Origin: Trichocoleus sp. FACHB-40
Lineage (GTDB): Bacteria; Cyanobacteriota; Cyanobacteriia; Cyanobacteriales; FACHB-T130
DNA length: 64,000 bases
Assembly: GCF_014695915.1 (NCBI RefSeq)
Contig: NZ_JACJPF010000034.1
Coordinates: 1-64,000 of the forward strand
Direction: 5' to 3'
The notes beneath the pieces were generated by a model, which saw nothing but the letters and a program-made list of their open reading frames with translations, ran no database searches and was not told the DNA's origin. Numbering within the stretch: position 1 is the stretch's first letter; the number at the start of each line of letters is the position of its first letter. Positions 7,396 through 16,798 of this stretch are shown one piece after another. The position numbers were made by a program, and so were the translations under genes.

Positions 7396-9234
7396 ATGAA
7401 AGCAACTTACTCCCTGAGTCAATCGCTTATTGCAGCCGCTACCCCGTCCACCGTAGACTTGATTGTTAATTTCCAGGCTGAAGAAGAAACGCGCAACAAA
7501 GTACCGCGTCTTCCGCTTAATTTGAGTGTAGTAATTGATAGATCGGGTTCGATGGCGGGAGCGCCACTTAAGAATGCTATTCAAGCTGCACAAAGACTTG
7601 TGGAATATTTGACCCCAGAGGATTTTCTTTCAGTTGTAATTTATGACGATACGCCGGAAACAATTCTTCCGCACCAACTGGTTCAGGATAAAGCTGCCAT
7701 TCGTTCGCTAATTGGTAAGGTGAAAGCTGGCGGGTGTACTAACTTGAGTGGCGGCTGGTTGATGGGATGCGACAATGTAAAATCTCAGCAGTCCACAGAA
7801 CGCATCAATCGCGTTTTATTATTAACAGATGGACAGGCGAATGTTGGCATTACTGATTCTCAAGTATTAATCAACACTGCAAGACAACAAGCCGAACAAG
7901 GAATCATTACTACAACTTTAGGGTTTGGAACTTATTTTAATGAAGATTTGCTCATCGGCATGGCAAATGCTGCCGGGGGAAACTTTTATTTCATCCAATC
8001 ACCTGACGATGCTACTGATGTATTCAGAATTGAACTAGAAAGCCTCACGTCTGTTGTCGCCCAAAATCTGACTGTGACGCTGCAACCAGAAGATTCTGTA
8101 CAAATTACCGGGATTCTCAACAATTACCGCTCCAATTCGATTGGCAACAACCTGGAAGTTTTCTGCGGCGATGTTTATGAGGTAGAAAATAAGCAGTTAG
8201 CCGTAGAATTGTCAATACCTCCGCAAACCAATATTGGAGTAACAAATATTGCCACCGTTGCTTATAAATATCAAGCGGTTGTCGATGGCAGCATCCAAGA
8301 ATTTACTGACGAAATCCCGATCAGTATAATGGTTGCTGATGCTGAATCAGCCAGTAACGTGCAGCCAGATGCAGCGGTTGTGGAGCAAGCAAGTAAGCTG
8401 AGGATTGGTAAGGTAAAAGATGAAGCGATCGCACTCGCTGACAAAGGAGATTATACCGCCGCATCCCAGAAACTTCGCAAGACAATCGAGGATCTCAAGC
8501 TGAAAGCATTGCATGAATCCTTTGAAGTTGCCGAAGAGATGGAACAACTGGATTATTATGCACAACGCCTGGAGAGCAGAAAGTTTGATAGTGTCAGTCG
8601 CAAGGAGATGCGAGATCAATCTTACCAAGCTCTTACACGCGATCGCGGCGATTTGAAATTGCGCGGACTTGCTGCGAGTGCCAACAGCTTACAAGCGGTT
8701 TCCAGCGTGGATGCGGGAGTTTTGGTAAAATGCGATCGCGTTAGTGGTAAGTTGCGGATTCACGTCATTTCTGACGGTTACAATCCTGATTTCAACGTGC
8801 AATTCCCCCGCAATATTCGGGAAGAAGGTGTCACCTACATCGTTGATGAAATCAATCTATCTGCTGACGGTAGCTTTTATCGCGTCTCCGGTAACATTCG
8901 CCGCTTAGTGCAACCCGGACAAGAACGCGCCGCATCATCTCAAAATGGTACATCTTCTTCCAGTCCGAAACGACAAAAGCTGAATGCACCAGCTTCTGCC
9001 GCCGATTTAGAAACAATTGATACTGTAGGTGATGGAGTTATCGTTCAGTGCGTGAAAGAAGGCAGTAAATTGAGAGCCAGAGTCGTGTCCGATGGGTACG
9101 ATCCTAACTACAACATCCGCTTTCCCCGCGACATTCGAGAAGAAAACGTTCTCTATGTAGTTGATGAAGTGGAAGAGGCGAAGAATGGCGGATCTTATGT
9201 TGCTTATGGAAAGATTCGCAGGTTAGTTCAGTAA
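7396..9234 (+). CDS. VWA-domain protein with duplicated C-terminal domain
   Basis: A 612-residue protein. Residues 40-230 form a von Willebrand factor A domain with an intact metal-ion-dependent adhesion site (DRSGS at 48-52, LLTDGQ further on). A central beta-rich and helical region follows. The C terminus carries two copies of a ~68-residue domain (439-506 and 545-612) joined by a Ser/Pro-rich linker. The copies share SDGY(N/D)P and FPR(N/D)IREE. The same domain occurs once at the end of the WGR-propeller protein at 10542-11963. There is no signal peptide, so it should be cytoplasmic. It lies 227 bases after the reverse transcriptase on the same strand and may be a retron accessory protein, but co-transcription is not shown. 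Confidence 0.85.
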   Translation: MKATYSLSQSLIAAATPSTVDLIVNFQAEEETRNKVPRLPLNLSVVIDRSGSMAGAPLKNAIQAAQRLVEYLTPEDFLSVVIYDDTPETILPHQLVQDKAAIRSLIGKVKAGGCTNLSGGWLMGCDNVKSQQSTERINRVLLLTDGQANVGITDSQVLINTARQQAEQGIITTTLGFGTYFNEDLLIGMANAAGGNFYFIQSPDDATDVFRIELESLTSVVAQNLTVTLQPEDSVQITGILNNYRSNSIGNNLEVFCGDVYEVENKQLAVELSIPPQTNIGVTNIATVAYKYQAVVDGSIQEFTDEIPISIMVADAESASNVQPDAAVVEQASKLRIGKVKDEAIALADKGDYTAASQKLRKTIEDLKLKALHESFEVAEEMEQLDYYAQRLESRKFDSVSRKEMRDQSYQALTRDRGDLKLRGLAASANSLQAVSSVDAGVLVKCDRVSGKLRIHVISDGYNPDFNVQFPRNIREEGVTYIVDEINLSADGSFYRVSGNIRRLVQPGQERAASSQNGTSSSSPKRQKLNAPASAADLETIDTVGDGVIVQCVKEGSKLRARVVSDGYDPNYNIRFPRDIREENVLYVVDEVEEAKNGGSYVAYGKIRRLVQ

Positions 9235-9506
9235 AACAGTTTTTAATTAAGTTATCGCACTCTGAACTGCCTGAATCAAAGTAGCAGGATTATTGAAGGC
9301 ACTCTAGATTGCTATGATACAAAATTCTAAGTGCCGAGCAAATGCACAAGAATGAGCAATGTAAAAAAAACTCATATCCTGCTACTTCTAAAACCTCCGC
9401 TAATAGACTACCAAATGGTAGCCCATTCCGCTAGTCAGTACAACCTTCAGCAGATAAATTTACATCGTAACTTGAGTTATTGCCTGTGCGTTTATTCAGC
9501 CAATTA

Positions 9507-9824
9507 TCAAGCATCTTGCAGAGAAGATAGAACATTAATTTGTAAATCTTCTGTTGCATCTGATATTAAGTGCTGCCGTATTAGATCAATTACTTCTTCG
9601 TTGAGAGGATGAGAGATGCTAATGCTTTTGTATTTGAAGTAAATAATCACAGCAACCAATGAGCGACGATTTACTACACTAGCGGCTATCCTTCGACCAA
9701 AATCTTCCTTCCGACTCCATATTTCGTACTGTTCCCCAAACTCAAACACCAATTGCTCAAAGTAATCTTTAAAGGGTGCTTCTTCTGTTGTAATATTACT
9801 TGAGCTATATGGACGATCAACCAT
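9507..9824 (-). CDS. Hypothetical protein, 105 aa
   Basis: A small acidic/amphipathic protein of 105 residues that I do not recognise. It has no membrane segment and no known motif. A purine-rich site (gggaga) lies about 10 bases before the ATG. A plus-strand frame overlaps its 3' half but has unlikely composition. It sits between the VWA gene and the WGR-propeller gene, on the strand of the latter. It could be a true gene of the defence island or an unrelated orphan. Confidence 0.55.
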   Translation of the reverse strand: MVDRPYSSSNITTEEAPFKDYFEQLVFEFGEQYEIWSRKEDFGRRIAASVVNRRSLVAVIIYFKYKSISISHPLNEEVIDLIRQHLISDATEDLQINVLSSLQDA

Positions 9825-10063
9825 AAGTTAGTTCTCCCAGGCTCTTAATACCAGTTTTTTAAAGTTGTGAGACAGATAGAACGCATATAGCTAAGCTGGA
9901 TAAAATTAAATATAAACAAGCTATTTTATAACTTTTGAAATTAATATGAAGTAAAGCCTCCTATTAACTAGAATCAGTGCGATTGATAACGCTTGTAATC
10001 AAAGGTGACACAACCCAGAATATCAGTTGCAGTAATTTGCTATACGTGTTCTCAAACAAAACT

Positions 10064-10447
10064 TTATTGGAGTTGAGGCTCATGAAATTGAAAAAAATCA
10101 TCTCCCCAAAGGTGTAAACCATATTTTTTCATATTTAGATCCCTCGCTTTTTTGAACTCAGGAGATAAAAAATGTAAATTACCTACTTGCTCATATGTTT
10201 CTTTGCCTGACTGGCTTTCGCATTCAAGCAGGAGTAACAAATAAGCTCTCTGTTTTGATTTATCTTGACTCGTGAACCAGTTTCTTTCAGCCGAATTAAC
10301 ATCAAACCTACTTTGCATTACAACATATTTTACAAACTCTTGTTCGCGAAATTTCAACTCATCCTCAATATATCTTTCTAGTTCACTGCGACTGTCGCCG
10401 GGCTTAAAAAGACCAGTAAAAAAATCAAACACTATGGTTTCCTCCAT
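10064..10447 (-). CDS. Hypothetical protein, 127 aa
   Basis: A 127-residue soluble protein, rich in charged and aromatic residues and probably helical. It is not recognised as a member of a family. It starts with a segment FDFFTGLFKPGDS and ends with HLWGDDFFQFHEP, which look like parts of a compact folded domain. It is encoded just after the WGR-propeller gene on the same strand, with a 94-base gap that holds HIP1 sites, and could be co-transcribed with it. Confidence 0.6.
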   Translation of the reverse strand: MEETIVFDFFTGLFKPGDSRSELERYIEDELKFREQEFVKYVVMQSRFDVNSAERNWFTSQDKSKQRAYLLLLLECESQSGKETYEQVGNLHFLSPEFKKARDLNMKKYGLHLWGDDFFQFHEPQLQ

Positions 10448-10541
10448 TACTTGGGACGCTATACACTATTATAGCGATCGCATTCTGTAAAAGAGGCGCG
10501 ATCGTATAGGTTAGAGCAAGCGATCGCGCAACCTACAACTA

Positions 10542-11963
10542 CTACACTAATTTCTTGATATCCCCAAAAGCACGATAAAATCCGCCACGAGAAGATGCGC
10601 GCACCTCTTCCACCAGATAACGCGCACCTTCGGAGCGAATCTCCTGGGGAAATTGTACTTTCCAATTGGGATTGTAACCAGGAGAAACAGCGCGAATTCT
10701 TAACTTCCCGCCTTCTTGGAAACATTCTACAATTACACCGTGAGTAGCATTTGATGTCGTGTCTAAAGTATTAGAAGGAATGGCTGCGGCAACGGCGGTA
10801 GGTGCTTTAATGTTAATAGCCTGGGGAACTGTACCCGCTTGCGCCGCTTTGATTGCAGTTTCACTAGCGTCGATGCAAGCAAGAGAACCATCGGTGGTGA
10901 CGATGTAGAGATGGTCATCTATAAACTGCATGGAGAAGGCAGAACCGCAGCCAGTGGCAAGTTTCCAAAGACGCTCTCCTTGCTGACTAAAACAATAAAT
11001 CGAGGAGCAATTGTCGCCTGCAAAGACATATTTACCTTCTTCAGCAGTGGCGCAAGAATAAACCGGCGCATCACATTGATATATTGTGCTAACTTCGCCT
11101 TTCTTCGTGAAGCAATAAACTTGATTCTCACTGGTACTAGCATATACAAATGCTTCTTCTTGCCAGCCAAACAGCACCCCGCCACGAGTCTTTTGATTCC
11201 AAATCTTCGTTCCATCTTCCCAGTCATACATGGTTACGCCGTTGCTGTGACCGTGATAGATACCAATCTCATCGCAGCGCACCATCCAGCCATACTCGCC
11301 ACTACTTTTTTTAGTCCATTGAGACTCATCTTCGTGATTGATAGTTGTAACATTTCCAGTATCATCAGAAACACCGAGAATTGCATCTTTAATATCAAGC
11401 CAGAAAATATTTACATCGGGGGCAATTTCATAAGCAACGCGGGGAATTTTTCCTGTCAAATCGTATACTTTGCCATCATCGCATCCCGCATAAAGCCAAC
11501 CTTCATCAGCGACAATACACTTCACGCCGTCAGGAAGCCGAAACTGATTTTGGACAATTCCCGTATGGCTGAGAGCAAAAATTTGACCCGCTTGATTGCC
11601 AACCCAACAGCGCGAGTTGTCAATAAAAATGCCGAAAGCAGGGGAAGAAGAGGCAAATTTCCAAACTACAGGTGCTTGGTTTGCAGTTGAGCGATCGCTC
11701 TTTATTTCCCGTCGAGTAATGGGACGTTTACTTCGCACTCCCATAACTGCTTGTTCGTAACCTTTCTTCAGTTTCTCGTTAATCTTTTTCGTCGCCTCAG
11801 CTTTGGCTTTTTCCGGGGTTGGATAGGTTTTTACCTGAGTTTGTCCTGAGTCGCCAATGCGACCATAGCGAATGGATACTTCCGTATCGTTGACAATTAC
11901 TTCATAAAATTTGTGAGAACTGGAATCTGATTCAGATAGCTCTAAATAGGTTTTATCTTCCAT
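10542..11963 (-). CDS. WGR-domain, beta-propeller protein sharing the VWA protein's C-terminal domain
   Basis: A 473-residue protein in three parts. Residues 1-75 form a WGR domain (YGR at 33-35; KKGYEQAV closing helix). Residues 100-370 are a repeated beta structure of the PQQ/WD-like propeller kind (blades such as YVFAGDNCSSIYCF and LYIVTTDGSLACID). Residues 407-473 are a single copy of the ~67-residue domain found twice in the VWA protein, with SPGYNP and FPQEIRSE. It is convergent to the VWA gene. The combination of WGR with this private domain suggests a partner of the retron locus, perhaps in sensing damaged DNA. That is inference from shared domains. Confidence 0.8.
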   Translation of the reverse strand: MEDKTYLELSESDSSSHKFYEVIVNDTEVSIRYGRIGDSGQTQVKTYPTPEKAKAEATKKINEKLKKGYEQAVMGVRSKRPITRREIKSDRSTANQAPVVWKFASSSPAFGIFIDNSRCWVGNQAGQIFALSHTGIVQNQFRLPDGVKCIVADEGWLYAGCDDGKVYDLTGKIPRVAYEIAPDVNIFWLDIKDAILGVSDDTGNVTTINHEDESQWTKKSSGEYGWMVRCDEIGIYHGHSNGVTMYDWEDGTKIWNQKTRGGVLFGWQEEAFVYASTSENQVYCFTKKGEVSTIYQCDAPVYSCATAEEGKYVFAGDNCSSIYCFSQQGERLWKLATGCGSAFSMQFIDDHLYIVTTDGSLACIDASETAIKAAQAGTVPQAINIKAPTAVAAAIPSNTLDTTSNATHGVIVECFQEGGKLRIRAVSPGYNPNWKVQFPQEIRSEGARYLVEEVRASSRGGFYRAFGDIKKLV

Positions 11964-12256
11964 TATTTCTTCCTCACTTTATGTGTATATCTATGTCTTC
12001 TCTCTGAAATTGAATATGCAGATTATAACAATTTAATTAGAGTTATAAAAACCTCTTTTTATGTTATCTTTAAGGTGCAGGGACAAAGTTTAGGCAAGAT
12101 GCCTATCGCTCTCGTGGCGAGAAAGCGCTGCAAACGAAAAAATATTTCACAACTCGTTTAGGATTGCTATATTCAGCCTAATAGCAGGGTGGATAACCTT
12201 TCTGCTAGTGCGGTGCATCCAAAGGCGCAAATCGCAGAAATAATTACAATTAAAGA
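11964..12256. other. Divergent intergenic region
   Basis: These 293 bases separate the divergent WGR-propeller and PHP genes and must hold both promoters. The left part is AT-rich with TATAAC/TATAAA-like motifs near 12025-12055. I see no gene, RNA fold or LexA-like site. Confidence 0.5.
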
Positions 12257-13084
12257 ATGCTAGAATTACACTCCCACACAACTTACTCAGACGGAACTCT
12301 CACCCCAAGCGAACTGGTTGAAGCCGCAGTGAATGCTGGAGTTTGCGCCCTCGCCATCACCGATCACGATACGATGAATGGCTGGGATGAGGCGTTTGCT
12401 GCTGCTAAACCGCACAACCTGGAAATTGTCCCCGGACTTGAACTGAGTACCGTTCACAATGACTGCTCATTGCATATTTTAGGATTTTATCCTGATGCCC
12501 AGAAGCTTCGAGAACCTTTGCGCGATCGCATCGAAGGACGCAAACGCCGTTCTCAAGAAATGGTAGCGAAATTGGCAGAACTAGGCTACCCAATTGAGTT
12601 ACCCCAGTTAGGAGAAGGTATGGCACCAGGTCGTCCTCATATTGCCACTGCCCTCGTAAAAGCGGGTTATTTCCAATCGTCGCGGGAAGCTTTCGACATT
12701 CTGCTGGGCGATGACAAACCCGCTTACGTGCATTACGAGAAGTTCTCGATTGTTGAGGGTATTACTCTGTTACGTTCTTGCGGTGCAGTTCCAGTCTGGG
12801 CGCATCCTTACTTGTTCCGAGGCGGTAAAGTTGAACAAGTGCTGAAGGAATTAGTTACAGCTGGTTTGATGGGTGTTGAAGTTTATCATCCCAACCACAG
12901 TCCGAAAGAAATTAATAATTTAAAGAAATTGTGCGCTGAGTATGGTTTACTGATGACGGGTGGCAGTGATTATCATGGCCCCAATTCTGATTCTGTAGGC
13001 CCAGAACGTCACTCACTCAATATGCTTCACGTACCTTTGGAGTTGCTGGCACCTATTAAACAAGCGGCTGAAAGTTTGCGTTAA
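12257..13084 (+). CDS. PHP-domain phosphoesterase
   Basis: A 275-residue PHP-family metal-dependent phosphoesterase. The metal ligands of the family are visible: HSHTTYSDGT at the N terminus (residues 5-14), ITDHDT near 34-39 and GGSDYHG near the C terminus. The length and arrangement fit the YciV/RNase AM group, which removes 5' nucleotides from short RNAs and hydrolyses 3',5'-bisphosphonucleotides; the precise substrate cannot be told from sequence. It lies upstream of the glutaminase gene with a strong terminator between them, so the two are probably separate units. Confidence 0.88.
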   Translation: MLELHSHTTYSDGTLTPSELVEAAVNAGVCALAITDHDTMNGWDEAFAAAKPHNLEIVPGLELSTVHNDCSLHILGFYPDAQKLREPLRDRIEGRKRRSQEMVAKLAELGYPIELPQLGEGMAPGRPHIATALVKAGYFQSSREAFDILLGDDKPAYVHYEKFSIVEGITLLRSCGAVPVWAHPYLFRGGKVEQVLKELVTAGLMGVEVYHPNHSPKEINNLKKLCAEYGLLMTGGSDYHGPNSDSVGPERHSLNMLHVPLELLAPIKQAAESLR

Positions 13085-13100
13085 TCGCTAAGAGTTAAGA

Positions 13101-13133
13101 AAAAGGCAAAATTGAAGAATTATTTTGCCTTTT
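13101..13133 (+). terminator. Intrinsic terminator after the PHP gene
   Basis: A perfect 12-bp stem, aaaaggcaaaat (13101-13112) with attttgcctttt (13122-13133), ends in a T-run. It lies 17 bases after the PHP stop codon and just before the glutaminase start. Confidence 0.8.
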
Positions 13134-13149
13134 ACATAATTACCTTTTT

Positions 13150-14151
13150 ATGGAATCTCCCATCCTTCAAAACTTTCTCAACGAGTTGCATCTCAAGTAC
13201 AAGTCAATGCGTGACGGCTTATTGGCGAACTATATCCCAGAATTAGCGAAAGCAAACCCGGATTGGTTCGGCATTTGCATTGCTACTGTAGATGGTCAAA
13301 TATATGAGGTGGGCGATTACGAACAATTATTCACCATCCAGTCGATTTCCAAGGCATTTGTGTATGGAATGGCATTGGAAGATCATGGACGAGATTACGT
13401 TTTGACGCGGGTTGGGGTGGAACCAACGGGGGATTCTTTCAACTCGATTGTGTTGGATGAATCGTCCAAGCGATCGTATAATCCAATGGTAAATGCAGGC
13501 GCGATCGCTACCACCAGTTTAATCAAAGGATCGGGGCCTACTGAACGTCTTGTGCGGATGCTGGATATGTTTCAGCGCTATGTGGGTCACAATCTTTTTA
13601 TAGATATGCCCGTGTTCATGTCTGAACGCACTACTGGACATCGTAACCGGGCAATGGCGCATCTCATGCTGAATTTTGGCATGATTGACGCAAAAATTGA
13701 AGAGGCGCTGGATTTGTATTTTCAGCAGTGTTCCCTGATGGTTAATTGTCGCGATTTGGCAGTAATGGCAGCGACTCTCGCCAATAATGGTATTAACCCA
13801 ATTACTAAAGATCGTGCCGTTGATTCGCGCTATGTCAGAGATATTTTGACTGTGATGTACACTTGCGGAATGTACGACTTTGCCGGAGAATGGGCATATA
13901 CAGTCGGTCTTCCCGGAAAAAGTGGGGTGTCGGGTGGATTGCTTGTAGTTGTGCCGCAACAAATGGGAATTGGAATTTTCTCGCCTCCCCTCGACTCCCA
14001 CGGTAGCAGTGTTAGGGGAATGCAAGTTTGTAAGGAATTGTCTGAACGGTTTGGGTTACACTTGTTTGACCTACAAACAGATAGATCGAAATTGCTTGAA
14101 ACATTGTGCAATGCAAGTCAGGCTGATTCGGATAGCAGCGTTGTACCTTGA
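13150..14151 (+). CDS. glsA: Glutaminase
   Basis: A 333-residue glutaminase of the serine beta-lactamase-like fold, which hydrolyses glutamine to glutamate and ammonia in the cytoplasm. The catalytic S-x-x-K is S65-I-S-K68 ([10 protein letters not shown]). Further family motifs are [12 protein letters not shown], the [10 protein letters not shown] stretch and [11 protein letters not shown]. The length is slightly above the usual ~310 residues because of a variable C-terminal tail. No glutamine-type riboswitch is visible in the short leader. Confidence 0.95.
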   Translation: MESPILQNFLNELHLKYKSMRDGLLANYIPELAKANPDWFGICIATVDGQIYEVGDYEQLFTIQSISKAFVYGMALEDHGRDYVLTRVGVEPTGDSFNSIVLDESSKRSYNPMVNAGAIATTSLIKGSGPTERLVRMLDMFQRYVGHNLFIDMPVFMSERTTGHRNRAMAHLMLNFGMIDAKIEEALDLYFQQCSLMVNCRDLAVMAATLANNGINPITKDRAVDSRYVRDILTVMYTCGMYDFAGEWAYTVGLPGKSGVSGGLLVVVPQQMGIGIFSPPLDSHGSSVRGMQVCKELSERFGLHLFDLQTDRSKLLETLCNASQADSDSSVVP

Positions 14152-14204
14152 AGTGCCGCTAGTGCTATTTCTTGCCTTTTCTATGAAAGAATGTAGAAAA
14201 GAAA

Positions 14205-14310
14205 GTAGGTTGGGCGCTTGGAACGCAAACCAACATTCAGTAGATGAAAGCGAGTCGTTGGATCACACTTGCGTACCGCTACACCCAAGCAAGCTACAAC
14301 CCAACCTACG
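14205..14310. repeat. Long inverted dispersed repeat (gtaggttggg ... cccaacctac)
   Basis: gtaggttggg at 14205-14214 pairs with cccaacctac at 14300-14309, and related sequence about AACGCAAACCAACATT lies between. This is a common cyanobacterial intergenic palindromic element. It lies just after the glutaminase gene and may serve as a transcript end. Confidence 0.6.
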
Positions 14311-14353
14311 AATTACTACAAATTACTAGGCATTTGTTTCATGCGTTTTGCCT

Positions 14354-14629
14354 TTAACTGTTGGCTTCTTGTTGCACCCGGAAAAACTTTCTAAAAGGCT
14401 GTGGGACGAAAGCTTTGATAGATGCTGGTTTCAAAAACAGCCAACTTACAAAAAAGAAGGAAGCTGTAAACAACTGAGTAATATCTAATGCAGAAAGGTA
14501 GCCATCAGCGAAGGACGCAATACTTCTATCAGTGATTCCAAATAGCCAAGAGGATACACCGAAGATCCATAAACCGCTTTTGAGGCTTCCTAAAAAATCA
14601 TTAGCTTCCGTTGTTTGCGGATTATTCAT
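14354..14629 (-). CDS. Small two-helix membrane protein
   Basis: A 91-residue protein with two hydrophobic segments (about residues 20-34 and 51-66) and a basic C-terminal tail (PQPFRKFFRVQQEAN). The composition suggests an integral membrane protein with both ends in the cytoplasm. I do not recognise the family. A purine-rich stretch (aaagggaaagggc, minus strand) precedes the ATG, so translation is plausible. Confidence 0.6.
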   Translation of the reverse strand: MNNPQTTEANDFLGSLKSGLWIFGVSSWLFGITDRSIASFADGYLSALDITQLFTASFFFVSWLFLKPASIKAFVPQPFRKFFRVQQEANS

Positions 14630-14956
14630 AATTTCAGCCCTTTCCCTTTAAGGAACTTGTGTTGATGTGGTTATTCAAGGGCTTGAGGACTAATTCTTAT
14701 TCCTTAAACTCCCTTTGTTGCTTCCCATGTTAAAAAATGTTTCATTTTCTTGCCATATGTCCAAAGACGTAGTTGGAAAATACCAGAGATGTATCCTAAA
14801 TGCAAGGAAAAAAGTATATAAAAATACGGAATGTGTCAGAAGCGTTCGGCTGCATAGGGTTTGGCAACCTTCAGACACAACAAGCCAAAGGAAAACAGCA
14901 TCCTGGTAAAATGCTTTGAAAGACCTTATCCCGGCGTGTCGGTGAACTGATCCTGA
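14630..14956. other. Intergenic region, no gene seen
   Basis: These 327 bases lie between the small membrane protein and the Hsp70-like gene, which are divergent. Short open frames on both strands overlap each other and have unlikely compositions. Promoters for both genes must be here, but I cannot point to a strong one. Confidence 0.4.
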
Positions 14957-16570
14957 ATGGCGATCGCAATTGATTTTGGAACTAGCAACACCGTAATTGC
15001 TCGCTGGAACGCAGCAACCCAGCAGCCAGAAACCGTTAGCCTACCTGGTTTATCGGTAAAGTTTGAGCAGAATCCTCCGCTGATTCCCAGTTTGCTTTAT
15101 GTTGAGGATGCAACGCTATCAACGGTTGTGGTCGGGCAAGCAGTGCGCGATCGCGGTCTTGACCTCAGCGCAGATCCGCGCTTTTTCCGCAACTTTAAGC
15201 GGGGAATTGGTGCTGATATCCAAGGCTTCATCCCAGAATTGGACGGGCAGATAATTACTTTTGAGCAAGTTGGGAAATTGTTTCTCCAACAAATTATTGA
15301 GAAACTTGCAGAAAATAACTCCTCTCCAGCCCTCCCGAACAGCGGGGGGGGAGTAGAGTCGCTGGTATTAACTGTGCCAGTAGACAGCTTTGAAGCTTAC
15401 CGCAACTGGCTTTCGGCAGTATGCGATGATTTGCCAGTAGAACAGGTGCGGATGTTGGATGAACCCACAGCAGCAGCTTTGGGTTACGGAATGGCAGAAG
15501 GGGGCGTGTTGCTGGTGGTCGATTTCGGCGGCGGGACGCTGGATCTTTCCCTGGTGCGGTTAGATATTAAGGCAGATAAGAAGCCGTTGGGTTTTATCCT
15601 CAAGTGGGGTAAGAAACCTTTGAATGAGTCAGCGCAGAAGGCAAAAACTGCCCGCGTGTTGGCGAAAGCTGGGCAAAATCTGGGGGGTTCGGATATTGAC
15701 AATTGGGTGGTTGATTACTTTGCCAAAACTCAGAGGTTGAAGGCGACACCGTTAACGACGCGACTGGCGGAACGGTTAAAGATTCAACTGTCTAGTCAAA
15801 CTCAAGCGAGTGAGGTGTATTTCAATGATGAAACATTTGAAAGCTACGAGCTAGAACTAGATCGTTCGCAGTTTGAAACTATCCTCAAAGAACACCAATT
15901 TTTCGACCGTTTAGACGAGTCGATGACTCAAGTTTTGCAACAAGCACGTCGCCAAGGTATCGAAGTTTCAGACATTGATGCAGTTTTATTAGTTGGCGGT
16001 ACAGTGCAAATTCCGGCTGTGCAGACTTGGGTGCAACAATATTTTGATATTAGTAAAATCAAATGCGATCGCCCGTTTGAAGCGATCGCATCCGGCGCAC
16101 TCCAGCTGAGTTTGGGTGTCGAACTGCAAGATTTTCTCTACCATAGTTACGGCATCCGCTACTGGGATCGGCGTAACAATCGCCACAACTGGCATAAACT
16201 GATTAACTCCGGACAAGCTTACCCGATGAGCGATCCGGTAGAACTACTCTTGGGTGCCTCGGTGGAAAACCAACCCAGCATTGAACTAATTATCGGCGAA
16301 ATAGGAGCGGAAACTGGCGGTACAGAAGTATATTTTGAAGGCGATCGCTTAGTTACTCGCCGTCTTGGGGGTGATACATCAGTGCAACCCCTCAACGACA
16401 GAGAAGGGGCGCGTAGCATTGCCCAACTCGCACCGCCTGGCTATCCTGGGAGCGATCGCGTTAAACTCCAGTTTCAAGTAGATCGCGATCGCTTCCTCAG
16501 AATCACCGTCCAAGACCTGCTAACAAACCAAACCTTATTAGAAAATCAGTCTGTAGTTCAACTTAGCTGA
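14957..16570 (+). CDS. Hsp70-family protein, short DnaK-like
   Basis: A 537-residue member of the Hsp70/actin ATPase superfamily. The nucleotide-binding signatures are present: IDFGTSNTVIARW at the N terminus, VRMLDEPTAAALGYG, VDFGGGTLDLSLV and LVGGTVQIPAV. The C-terminal part after about residue 400 is much shorter than in DnaK and lacks a recognisable substrate-lid domain. It is therefore a DnaK-like relative, common in cyanobacteria, rather than the housekeeping chaperone. Its client is unknown. It appears monocistronic. Confidence 0.88.
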   Translation: MAIAIDFGTSNTVIARWNAATQQPETVSLPGLSVKFEQNPPLIPSLLYVEDATLSTVVVGQAVRDRGLDLSADPRFFRNFKRGIGADIQGFIPELDGQIITFEQVGKLFLQQIIEKLAENNSSPALPNSGGGVESLVLTVPVDSFEAYRNWLSAVCDDLPVEQVRMLDEPTAAALGYGMAEGGVLLVVDFGGGTLDLSLVRLDIKADKKPLGFILKWGKKPLNESAQKAKTARVLAKAGQNLGGSDIDNWVVDYFAKTQRLKATPLTTRLAERLKIQLSSQTQASEVYFNDETFESYELELDRSQFETILKEHQFFDRLDESMTQVLQQARRQGIEVSDIDAVLLVGGTVQIPAVQTWVQQYFDISKIKCDRPFEAIASGALQLSLGVELQDFLYHSYGIRYWDRRNNRHNWHKLINSGQAYPMSDPVELLLGASVENQPSIELIIGEIGAETGGTEVYFEGDRLVTRRLGGDTSVQPLNDREGARSIAQLAPPGYPGSDRVKLQFQVDRDRFLRITVQDLLTNQTLLENQSVVQLS

Positions 16571-16609
16571 CTTTCTCGTTCCGAGTCTCTGAGTTGAAAA
16601 TCAATCGTT

Positions 16610-16798
16610 TGACCTCTCCCCAACCCCTCCCCTACAAGGGGAGGGGCTTCTGGCTACCCTTGCTCGTATAAAACATTTATTCGGCTTCCCTCTCCTAAGA
16701 GGAGAGGGTTAGGGAGAGGTGGGAAGGAGTTCGGGGTAGGGAATAGATAAGACTTTTCCCCATCCCCAATCCCCAATCCCTAATCCCCAATCCCCATT
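16610..16798. repeat. Inverted repeat plus CCCCAAT heptamer array (STRR type)
   Basis: First comes an inverted pair, cctctccccaacccctcccc against aggagagggttagggagagg. It is followed at about 16758-16798 by imperfect tandem CCCCAAT/CCCTAAT heptamers. The heptamers are of the STRR kind described in filamentous cyanobacteria. Related arrays occur at 17424, 46949, 54010 and 60586. Confidence 0.75.

Noticed and set aside
9331-9612. Plus-strand open frame of 93 codons after the VWA gene
   Set aside because: It overlaps the more protein-like minus-strand gene at 9507-9824 and has low-complexity, Cys/Ser-rich composition typical of noncoding frames.
10839-11690. Long plus-strand open frame (283 codons)
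   Set aside because: It lies antisense within the WGR-propeller gene, whose domains are clear; the frame is a shadow.
13085-13149. Glutamine riboswitch before glsA
   Set aside because: The short leader is fully explained by the terminator of the PHP gene; no glutamine-aptamer signature is present.
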